This document shows positions 1 to 5,306 of a stretch of 5,730 nucleotides of DNA, piece after piece; position 1 is the stretch's first letter; each line of letters begins with the position of its first letter. Origin of the DNA: Chloroflexota bacterium (lineage in GTDB: Bacteria > Chloroflexota > Anaerolineae > Promineifilales > Promineifilaceae); contig JAHEEY010000320.1 in assembly GCA_024640485.1 (NCBI GenBank), positions 1 to 5,730 of the forward strand, written 5' to 3'. A model generated the notes under the pieces. That model had not been told where the DNA came from. It searched no databases and was given only the letters and a program-made list of their open reading frames with translations. A program made the translations under genes and the position numbers.

Positions 1-397
1 GCTGGCAGTAAAGACAAAACTCAGCGGCGGCAGCCTTCGCTTCCGCACTGCCTATTGCCAAATGCGGCCCATCTGATCTATGATTACACCTAGTTCGAAG
101 TCGCGAAATTGGGATGCCAACTCTATTCCGCCGCCGCTTCATCACCGCTCATTTCTCCGCACCATCTCCGCAGCCGCTATCAACTCCTCATCCCGATGGC
201 CGCCTGTCTATGGGTGCTCTCTGACTGCTGGGTACTTAGGGTTTTGGGGCAAAGCGTGCCGGCTGCCGCTCAATTACCCCTCTCCCACTGCGCCCGGTTT
301 TCCCTGGCAGGCTGCTGTCGTCTTCGTTCACAATATCCGCATCCTCGCTTGCATCATGAAAAGCGCCGTGTCCAATCAGTGACACAGGAGGAAGATT
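1..397. other. Upstream region with no supported gene
   Basis: No coding region, RNA gene or convincing promoter is recognisable here. The left edge could hold the last codons of a gene starting outside the window: one plus frame is open from base 2 to a TGA at 74-76, another from base 1 to a TAG at 91-93. Neither tail resembles anything I know. Plus-strand frames at 80-382 and 109-501 lack a ribosome site and have low-complexity translations rich in Ser, Pro, Cys and Arg. The second overlaps the start of the lipoprotein gene in another frame. The strand is pyrimidine-rich around 130-190 and 270-350. A promoter for the lipoprotein gene should lie somewhere here, but no good -35/-10 pair could be picked out. 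Confidence 0.4.
386..391 (+). promoter_or_regulatory. Ribosome binding site deciding a GTG start
   Basis: A perfect AGGAGG lies six bases before GTG at 398. It fixes the start of the lipoprotein gene at a non-ATG codon. The next in-frame Met is at about residue 98, which would remove the signal peptide and lipobox. Confidence 0.9.
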
Positions 398-1702
398 GTG
401 AAACGATCATTGAATTCCAGTGTGATCTACGTACTGGTACTGGTCATCCTTTTGACCGGATGCGGCGGCGGCCAGGAGGAGCCTGCTGCTGCCGCCGGTG
501 AGGTGGCTGAAGTCACGGCGGCAACCACCGCGCCTACCACCGCGCCAACGCCGGTACCGCCTACAGCCACAGCGGTACCACCTTCGCCCACGCCTACACC
601 GGTGCCGCCCACGTCCCCGCCCACAGAAGTGCCGCCCACGCCGACGCCGGCAGCCACAGCAACACCCAATGCCGAGCAGCTGACCGCCATGGTCGATGAC
701 ATCCTGCGGCCCTACCTGGACGGCGGCACGGCCATCATCAAGTTTAGCGGCGCGGTCCTCATCGCTCGCGATGGCGAAATACTGGTCAGCAAAGGTTACG
801 GGCTGGCTGATCGGGAGGCCAATCTGCCAAACCTGCCGGAAACCAAGTTCCGTATCGGGGAGATCACGCAGCAGTTCACAGCGATGGCTGTCCTGATGCT
901 GCAGGAAGAGGGCGCGCTGTCCGTGGATGACCCCATCTGCGACTATCTGGCGGACTGCCCCGAAGCGTGGAGGGACCTCACCATCTATCATCTCCTGTCC
1001 GATACTTCCGGTATTCCCAGCTACATTGGGATAGGCGACTATTACCAGACCATGGCGACGCCGGCGGCGCCGCAGGTGACCATCAATCGTACAGCTGACC
1101 TGCCGCTGCTGCACACCCCTGGGGATGAGATGGAAAGGCGACATACCGGATACGTCATCCTTGGCGCGATTGTGGAGCAAGCCTCTGGGATGAGCTATGA
1201 GCAATTCTTGGTTGAAAACATCTTTGATCCGTTAGGCATGTCGTCAACAGGGCTTGGTCGCGATCTAGACGGGCTGGCAATCGGCTATTCAGGTTCTCAA
1301 CTGGCTGACTCCCTGGACCCTTCCATCCCACTCTCAGATGCCGGTCTATACTCCACGGTGTACGATCTGTTCTTATGGGACCAGGCTTGGTATACCGATC
1401 AATTACTGCCTCAGGATGTCCTGTTCGAGATGGTCAAAGCCCGCAATGCTCTTCTTGGTAGGCCGGGCTGGCACAATGGCTATGGTTGGCTGACCGGCAC
1501 ACTGCAAGGACAACGAAGTTTCGTTCAAGTTGACAGGAGTGCTTTTCCGGGATTCTCATCGACAATCTTACGCGTTCCGGAACAGAAGCTATCGATTATC
1601 GTGCTAGCCAACATCGGGCAATTCGTCCTTGACCCTTGTTGGGAACAGACCTGGTCGGTAACGGAGGAGATGTTTTCGCTGATGCTGGCAGGAGTCGAGT
1701 AA
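398..1702 (+). CDS. Lipoprotein with serine beta-lactamase/PBP-like fold, catalytic motifs lost (probable pseudoenzyme)
   Basis: The protein has 434 residues. A short signal peptide (K2, R3, then a hydrophobic stretch at about 9-20) ends in the lipobox LTGC with Cys22, so it should be lipid-anchored outside the cytoplasmic membrane. A Pro/Thr/Ala linker follows (about 40-91), then a domain of the class C beta-lactamase/serine hydrolase family (about 95-430). Family landmarks are clear: FSGAVLIARDGEILVSKGYG near 116, DTSGIPSY at 202-209, TGYVILG at 250-256, PLGMSST at 278-284, GYGW at 361-364 and PGFSS at 384-388. The active-site motifs are not. SxxK is E155-I-T-Q158, YxN is R247-R-H249, and HxG is D379-R-S381. 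The usual His before TSGIP is D202. Cys181 and Cys187 could form a disulfide. Family members are DD-peptidases, esterases or beta-lactamases. Hydrolysis by the usual mechanism looks impossible here, so a binding or structural role is inferred. The frame is intact with no frameshift. The gene is probably monocistronic. Confidence 0.92.
   Translation: MKRSLNSSVIYVLVLVILLTGCGGGQEEPAAAAGEVAEVTAATTAPTTAPTPVPPTATAVPPSPTPTPVPPTSPPTEVPPTPTPAATATPNAEQLTAMVDDILRPYLDGGTAIIKFSGAVLIARDGEILVSKGYGLADREANLPNLPETKFRIGEITQQFTAMAVLMLQEEGALSVDDPICDYLADCPEAWRDLTIYHLLSDTSGIPSYIGIGDYYQTMATPAAPQVTINRTADLPLLHTPGDEMERRHTGYVILGAIVEQASGMSYEQFLVENIFDPLGMSSTGLGRDLDGLAIGYSGSQLADSLDPSIPLSDAGLYSTVYDLFLWDQAWYTDQLLPQDVLFEMVKARNALLGRPGWHNGYGWLTGTLQGQRSFVQVDRSAFPGFSSTILRVPEQKLSIIVLANIGQFVLDPCWEQTWSVTEEMFSLMLAGVE
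518..670 (+). repeat. Low-complexity Pro/Thr linker-coding tract
   Basis: Degenerate CC(G/C)AC(G/C)-type codons for Pro and Thr repeat imperfectly here and encode about residues 41-91 of the lipoprotein (TAPTTAP, TPVPPT, PTPTPVPPT, TPTP). The likely role is an extended spacer holding the folded domain away from the membrane. The composition produces long spurious open frames on the opposite strand. Such tracts can vary in length between strains through slippage, but no exact long tandem repeat is present. Confidence 0.75.
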
Positions 1703-1768
1703 TGGACTCGGTCCGCCGGCACGGCTGGCCTGCTTGCCTGTTGGACAATGCCAGTTCCTGAAAACAAC

Positions 1769-1809
1769 GAAACCACCAGCCAACGGGTCAACCGTTGGCT
1801 GGTGGTTTC
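1769..1809. terminator. Bidirectional terminator hairpin between convergent genes
   Basis: Arms at 1769-1786 and 1792-1809 are perfectly complementary over 18 bp and enclose a 5-base loop (GTCAA). Each arm starts with GAAACC on one strand and ends in GGTTTC on the other, so transcripts from either side meet a T-rich 3' edge. There is no long T-run beyond the stem. It lies 67 bases after the lipoprotein stop and 60 bases from the desaturase stop, as expected for a terminator shared by two converging genes. Confidence 0.85.
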
Positions 1810-1869
1810 ATGTGCTCTTTAGCTAATTGTGTTATCGCTCAATCACTCGGCAACCATCGCCAGCCGTGA

Positions 1870-2895
1870 TCAGCTGCCGGCAGTCGCCTTCAGCAGCTTC
1901 ACCGCCCGGAAGCCGACCATCTGCCGCCGCTCTTCGTCCCACAGCCGCATCCCCAGTGAGCGCAAACTGATCCCCAGGGTGACCGGCTTCAGCGGCGGGT
2001 TGTAGCCGATCTCTTCGTGGCATTTCTCCAGGTTGTAGTTGGGCACCCGCGGGCTGAGATGGTGCACATGGTGGAAGCCGATGTTGCCGGTGAACCACTG
2101 CAGCAGCTTGGGCAGTTTGTAGAAGGAACTGCCGTAGATGGCCGCGGTGACGTAATCCCACTGGTCATGGTGCTCCCAATAGACCCCTTCAAATTGGTGC
2201 TGCACGTAGAAGAGCCAGACCCCGGCAGCCGCCCCCATATAAAGGATGGGCAGCTGTACCAACACATACGCCTTCAAGCCGATGGTGAAGTAAGCGGTGA
2301 CGGCAATCGCCAGCAGGGTGAGATTCGCGTAGACCACGCTGAGCCGCTCCCGCTTGGCCGCGCCGGGGGCCGCAAAGCGATGGCTGATCAAGAATAGGAT
2401 CAGCGGCCCGAAGACGAACATCGCTACCGGATGCCGGTACACACGGTAGGCAAACCGCTGCTTCCAGCTCGCCGCGGCGTACTCCTTGACCGTCATCGTC
2501 CAGATGTCGCCGATCCCGCGGCGGTCCAGGTCGCCGGAGGTGGCGTGGTGTAGAGCATGGGCATGGCGCCATTGATAGAAGGGGGTGAAGGTGATCACCC
2601 CGGTGATAAATCCGATCCGGCTGTTGGCCTGCCGCGATTTGAAGAAGGAGCCGTGGCCGCAGTCGTGGAAGATGATAAAGGTGCGGGCGAAAAAGCCGGT
2701 AGCCGGGATCGCCAGCGCCAGGGTTATCCAATAGGAAATCTCCAGGCTGCGCACCATCAAATAAAAGAGGATGAAATAGGGGATCAGCGTGTTGGCTACC
2801 TGCCACCAGCTGCGCCGGCTGTCAGAATCCTGATATTTCGCCACAGCCTGCCGCCACGAGATTAATTTGGAATCGAATACTCTCCTAGTCGCCAT
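1870..2895 (-). CDS. Membrane fatty-acid desaturase (acyl-lipid type)
   Basis: The protein has 341 residues, a normal length for bacterial membrane-bound desaturases (PF00487 family). These use two iron atoms, oxygen and reduced ferredoxin or a similar donor to put a cis double bond into membrane lipid acyl chains. The three histidine clusters that bind the di-iron centre are complete: H77-DCG-H81, H113-AL-HH117 and HH-V-HH at 275-279. An HQFE motif (233-236) and the HHATSGDLDRRGIGD stretch (116-130) also fit. This pattern resembles DesA/delta-12-like enzymes, but regiospecificity cannot be read from sequence. Hydrophobic segments at about 36-74, 91-107, 156-171 and 188-230 form the membrane core. 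The ATG at 2895 is chosen because GGAG and AAGG lie just upstream and about 30 residues precede the first membrane segment. The frame stays open upstream to 3147, but that stretch looks like a regulatory leader. The enzyme probably adjusts membrane fluidity. Confidence 0.94.
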   Translation of the reverse strand: MATRRVFDSKLISWRQAVAKYQDSDSRRSWWQVANTLIPYFILFYLMVRSLEISYWITLALAIPATGFFARTFIIFHDCGHGSFFKSRQANSRIGFITGVITFTPFYQWRHAHALHHATSGDLDRRGIGDIWTMTVKEYAAASWKQRFAYRVYRHPVAMFVFGPLILFLISHRFAAPGAAKRERLSVVYANLTLLAIAVTAYFTIGLKAYVLVQLPILYMGAAAGVWLFYVQHQFEGVYWEHHDQWDYVTAAIYGSSFYKLPKLLQWFTGNIGFHHVHHLSPRVPNYNLEKCHEEIGYNPPLKPVTLGISLRSLGMRLWDEERRQMVGFRAVKLLKATAGS

Positions 2896-2899
2896 ACTA

Positions 2900-2907
2900 C
2901 CTTCTCC
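2900..2907 (-). promoter_or_regulatory. Ribosome binding site of the desaturase gene
   Basis: On the minus strand GGAGAAGG lies 4 bases before the ATG at 2895, with GGAG 8 bases away. This is the only good ribosome site among the possible in-frame starts and supports the 341-residue form over the longer one. Confidence 0.8.
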
Positions 2908-2940
2908 AACTTCGCTAGTCCAGGGGATGTTACCGTGTCT

Positions 2941-2951
2941 ATATTCTACCA
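2941..2951 (-). promoter_or_regulatory. Extended -10-like promoter box, downstream copy (P2)
   Basis: The minus strand reads TGGTAGAATAT. TGGTAGAAT fits the extended -10 consensus TGnTATAAT with one mismatch. No good -35 is present at 16-18 bases, which extended -10 promoters can tolerate. Transcription would start near 2936, giving a leader of about 40 bases that excludes the upstream terminator. An identical 11-base copy lies exactly 120 bases upstream at 3061-3071. It could instead be a repeated operator. Confidence 0.45.
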
Positions 2952-2970
2952 AGCCCACCGTCTTGTACCG

Positions 2971-3003
2971 AAAAAAAACAGCCGAAGGCAAAATTCCTCC
3001 GGC
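2971..3003 (-). terminator. Intrinsic terminator in the desaturase leader
   Basis: On the minus strand the arms GCCGGAGG (3003-2996) and CCTTCGGC (2988-2981) form an 8-bp stem with one G-U pair and a 7-base loop. TG and then eight T's (2978-2971) follow. This is a textbook Rho-independent terminator, 76 bases before the desaturase start codon and pointing toward it. No recognisable gene ends here, so it most likely works as an attenuator. The alternative is the end of a short upstream transcript. Confidence 0.7.
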
Positions 3004-3051
3004 AGCCGAGACGCTATTCGCACGATCTGCTGCCGTCATAGGTACGGCAAC
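3000..3051 (-). promoter_or_regulatory. Candidate antiterminator and competing upstream hairpin
   Basis: On the minus strand GTTGCCGT (3051-3044) can pair with ACGGCAGC (3036-3029) over 8 bp, one of them G-U. The CGGCAGC part of that second segment (3035-3029) can instead pair perfectly over 7 bp with GCTGCCG (3006-3000). That segment contains four bases of the 5' arm of the terminator at 2971-3003. The order is therefore 1:2, 2:3, 3:4, as in attenuators. The segments are short and GC-rich, so chance pairing is possible. No known riboswitch or T-box motif was recognised. Confidence 0.4.
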
Positions 3052-3060
3052 TTGTTCCTC

Positions 3061-3071
3061 ATATTCTACCA
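3061..3071 (-). promoter_or_regulatory. Extended -10-like promoter box, upstream copy (P1)
   Basis: TGGTAGAATAT on the minus strand is identical to the copy at 2941-2951. Used as an extended -10, it would start transcription near 3056, a few bases before the first leader hairpin (3051), so the transcript would carry the whole attenuator-like structure. No good -35 is visible. The placement supports a promoter role, but the copies could also be binding sites for a regulator. Confidence 0.45.
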
Positions 3072-3110
3072 TGAGCCATGGCGGAATTCTAGAAGGCGCT
3101 CTCAACTCAT

Positions 3111-3137
3111 CCGGCCCAGGCCAGCTCGGCTGGCCGG
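3111..3137. repeat. GC-rich inverted repeat in the divergent intergenic region
   Basis: CCGGCC (3111-3116) pairs with GGCCGG (3132-3137). Alternatively GGCCAG (3119-3124) pairs with CTGGCC (3130-3135) around CTCGG. It lies between the diverging desaturase and transporter genes, upstream of both proposed start regions. It might be an operator or an RNA hairpin. No T-run follows it on either strand. Confidence 0.3.
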
Positions 3138-3263
3138 CTGCCGTCATATGTCATGACCGCCGGAACGCCCGGCAGAAAATGAGCGGCAGCTAAGAACATG
3201 CCTTGATTCTGACGAGATTCGCCTCCTTTCAACCCCAGCGTCGTTATTATCTTCAAAACTCAC

Positions 3264-3268
3264 GGAGG
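3264..3268 (+). promoter_or_regulatory. Ribosome binding site of the MFS-CNBD gene
   Basis: GGAGG lies 7 bases before the ATG at 3276 and fixes this start. The sequence TATTAT at 3245-3250 resembles a -10 element but has no partner -35 at normal spacing, so the transporter's promoter is not identified. Confidence 0.8.
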
Positions 3269-3275
3269 AAAAGCT

Positions 3276-5066
3276 ATGACCACCGTTCCGGCGTCGCAGA
3301 AGATCTCGCCGTTCGCGGTATTTCGTAATCCATCGTTCACGCGAGTCTGGTTCGCCCAGCTGATCTCAACCATCGGCGACTCCTTCACCATGATTGCCAT
3401 CGGTATCTACATCTTCCGGCTCACCGGCTCCGCCCTGCAGGTGGGGTTGATGCTGATGGCCACCTCGGTGCCCACCATGATCCTGGGGCTGTTTGCTGGC
3501 GTCTTCGTGGACCGCTTTGATCGCAAGAAGATCATGATGGCGGCGGATATCTCCCGGGCGCTGCTGATCTTCCTGATCCCGACGCTGCTCCAGTATCATG
3601 TCGCCTGGCTCTATATCATCGTCATGCTGATCAGCTCCATCGGCACCTTCTTCCACCCCGCCTTTGACAGCGTGCTGCCGGAACTGGCCACTGACGAAGA
3701 GCTGACCGCGGCCAATTCGATGATCGCCATCAGCTCCTTTGGCTCGACCGCCGTCGGCTTTGCCGCTTCCGGCATGATCGCCGCCTATTCTATCGAATGG
3801 GCTTTCTACATCGATGCCGTCACGTTCCTGGTCTCGGCCCTATTCCTGGCTTCCCTCAAGATAGACAAACTGGAAGTCGCGGAGGTGACCAATGTCTCGG
3901 CGGTCTTCCGCAATATGCGCGATGGGGCCAAGCTGATGATTGAGACCCCGGTACTCAAGTCGCTCCTGGGCATTTCCCTTCTTTACGCCTTGTCCATTGG
4001 CATATGGAATACCATGCTGCTTCCCTTCGCCACCGACGCGCTGGGGGCCACAGAGTTTGAATACGGGCTGCAGGAAGGAGCCACTTCTATCGGATTTGTG
4101 GTCGCCAGTTTACTGATGGCCCGCTACGCCTCACGGCTGAGAGAGGGGGTCTGGATAAGCCTCGGCCTGCTGGGGATGGGCTTTTTTGGGGTGTTCTACT
4201 CGTTTTCCACCTCCGTACCCCTGGCCATCCTGTTGGTGACCCTTACCGGCTTCTGGAACGCCCCCTATGCCGTCGCCCGGCGCACCTTGATGCAGCGCAA
4301 TGTTGATCGGGAGATGCGCGGCCGGGTCTTCGGCACCATGATGACCGTCGGCCATGTGGTCATGCTCCTCGGTATGGGGCTGGCCGGCCTGGCCGATTAC
4401 GTCGGCGTCCGCGAAATGATGCTTGCCGGCACCCTGCTGGCACTGGTGGCCGGTGCGGCGGCCTTGTTCGTGCCCGGCGTTGGCCGTCCGGCGGCCGAAT
4501 GGCTGCGGGCGGTTTCCCTGCTGCGAACAGCGGATCAGGCGCCGGGGCTGTCGGCTGGCCGTCCCGCGACCCTGGCTGATTTTGACCGGCTGCTCAGCCG
4601 GATGCCATCCTTGACCAGCTTGAGCCAGGAAAACCGGGAACGCATGATCGCCAAGTCCCGCTTTGTAGAAGCTGCCGAAGGGGATGTGGTCGTCCGTCAC
4701 GGCGAAATCAGCGATCAGGCGTACTTCGTGCTCAATGGACGCGTCTTCGCCGGGCGCACTGAGAACGGCCAGGAAAACATCCTGGAAGTGCTCAACGGCG
4801 GCGACTTCTTCGGCGAAATCGCCGCCCTGACCGGCATCCCGCGCACTGCCAACATCGTGGTAGAGCAGCCGTCAGAGCTGATCCAGGTGCCGGCCGAGGT
4901 GCTCCGCGAGATGTCCAGCCTGCCGGAATGGAACCGCGTCTTCATGAGCAAGATGACCGAACGGATGATCCGCATGAACATGATCGAAATGCCCAAGATG
5001 CTCACCCTGGATCAAAGCGTGATGCGTGACCTGCGCACCGAATCGCCTGCGCCCCAGTCGGCGTAG
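3276..5066 (+). CDS. MFS transporter fused to a C-terminal cyclic-nucleotide-binding domain
   Basis: The protein has 596 residues in two parts. Residues 1-400 form a major facilitator superfamily transporter of the EntS/MFS_3 exporter-like group, with about 12 hydrophobic segments (roughly 22-48, 53-78, 92-106, 108-128, 145-170, 174-195, 228-252, 266-283, 291-310, 312-335, 352-375, 380-400). The family loop motif between segments 2 and 3 is present as GVFVDRFDRKK (75-85), with a weaker repeat near REMRGRVFG (345-353). After a linker, residues about 433-565 form a CRP/Cap-type cyclic-nucleotide-binding domain. Its phosphate-binding cassette reads FFGEIAALTGIPRTANIV (511-528), with Gly513, Glu514 and Arg523, the residues that normally hold the ribose and phosphate. 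No DNA-binding helix-turn-helix follows. The natural inference is export gated by cAMP, cGMP or a similar ligand at the cytoplasmic face. The substrate is unknown. It diverges from the desaturase gene and appears to be transcribed alone. Confidence 0.93.
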   Translation: MTTVPASQKISPFAVFRNPSFTRVWFAQLISTIGDSFTMIAIGIYIFRLTGSALQVGLMLMATSVPTMILGLFAGVFVDRFDRKKIMMAADISRALLIFLIPTLLQYHVAWLYIIVMLISSIGTFFHPAFDSVLPELATDEELTAANSMIAISSFGSTAVGFAASGMIAAYSIEWAFYIDAVTFLVSALFLASLKIDKLEVAEVTNVSAVFRNMRDGAKLMIETPVLKSLLGISLLYALSIGIWNTMLLPFATDALGATEFEYGLQEGATSIGFVVASLLMARYASRLREGVWISLGLLGMGFFGVFYSFSTSVPLAILLVTLTGFWNAPYAVARRTLMQRNVDREMRGRVFGTMMTVGHVVMLLGMGLAGLADYVGVREMMLAGTLLALVAGAAALFVPGVGRPAAEWLRAVSLLRTADQAPGLSAGRPATLADFDRLLSRMPSLTSLSQENRERMIAKSRFVEAAEGDVVVRHGEISDQAYFVLNGRVFAGRTENGQENILEVLNGGDFFGEIAALTGIPRTANIVVEQPSELIQVPAEVLREMSSLPEWNRVFMSKMTERMIRMNMIEMPKMLTLDQSVMRDLRTESPAPQSA

Positions 5067-5090
5067 CCCAAAACTTCGCGTCCTACCCCA

Positions 5091-5130
5091 GCGGTTGTGC
5101 CGGGCCATCCTTCGGGTTCGGCACAACCGC
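5091..5130 (+). terminator. Hairpin terminator after the MFS-CNBD gene
   Basis: Arms at 5091-5102 and 5119-5130 (GCGGTTGTGCCG and its complement) form a perfect 12-bp stem. G-U and C-G pairs can extend it inward. It starts 24 bases after the stop codon. There is only a weak T-rich tail (GCTCTTCTAT), so it may stop transcription less efficiently than a canonical terminator, or act mainly as a 3'-end stabiliser. Confidence 0.75.
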
Positions 5131-5170
5131 GCTCTTCTATACCACCACGCAATCCTCCACTGACCAGCCC

Positions 5171-5199
5171 TTGATCTTTCGCTCCGGGTTTTCTATAGT
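5171..5199 (+). promoter_or_regulatory. Sigma70-type promoter for the CPBP gene
   Basis: TTGATC at 5171-5176 (4 of 6 to TTGACA) and TATAGT at 5194-5199 (5 of 6 to TATAAT) are separated by exactly 17 bases. Transcription would start near 5206 and give a leader of about 100 bases before the ATG at 5307. The leader contains a small hairpin, GTTGG/CCAAC at 5221-5235. Lying just after the transporter's terminator, it suggests that the CPBP gene is a separate unit. Confidence 0.6.
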
Positions 5200-5306
5200 A
5201 AGGAGAACCTGCTCTGCCAGGTTGGGAGTTCCAACTGCGCGCCGCGCCGCTGCGCCGGTCTGCCAACGGATGAGCCTCACGGCAGTGCCGGCATCGAGGG
5301 AAAGCC

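Noticed and set aside
80..501. Overlapping plus-strand frames upstream of and across the lipoprotein start
   Set aside because: They have no ribosome site, biased compositions and mutual overlap, and one runs into the lipoprotein gene in another frame.
518..670. Pro/Thr-coding tract as a CRISPR or tandem repeat array
   Set aside because: The repeats are degenerate and follow codon phase, with no constant repeat/spacer pattern. They encode a typical lipoprotein linker.
407..1204. Long open frame on the minus strand across the lipoprotein gene (265 codons)
   Set aside because: It is opposite a clearly conserved gene. Its translation is Arg/Gly-rich because it mirrors the Pro/Thr linker, and it matches no family I know.
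3048..3065. Tiny minus-strand ORF (MRNKLPYL) as a leader peptide for attenuation
   Set aside because: Its ATG overlaps the proposed -10 box, it has no ribosome site, and it lacks a run of regulatory codons. It lies largely before or at the expected transcription start.
2896..3147. 84-residue N-terminal extension of the desaturase
   Set aside because: The frame is open, but neither ATG (3147 or 3039) has a good ribosome site, the translation has no desaturase features, and the stretch contains an intrinsic terminator with eight T's. The ATG at 2895 has a proper ribosome site.
3203..3231. TTGATT as a -35 for the transporter gene
   Set aside because: At 16-18 bases downstream there is no acceptable -10. 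The TATTAT at 3245 is too far away to pair with it.
4131..4700. 189-codon minus-strand frame inside the transporter gene
   Set aside because: It is a mirror of a strongly conserved coding region, has a Gln/His/Gly-rich translation and no ribosome site.
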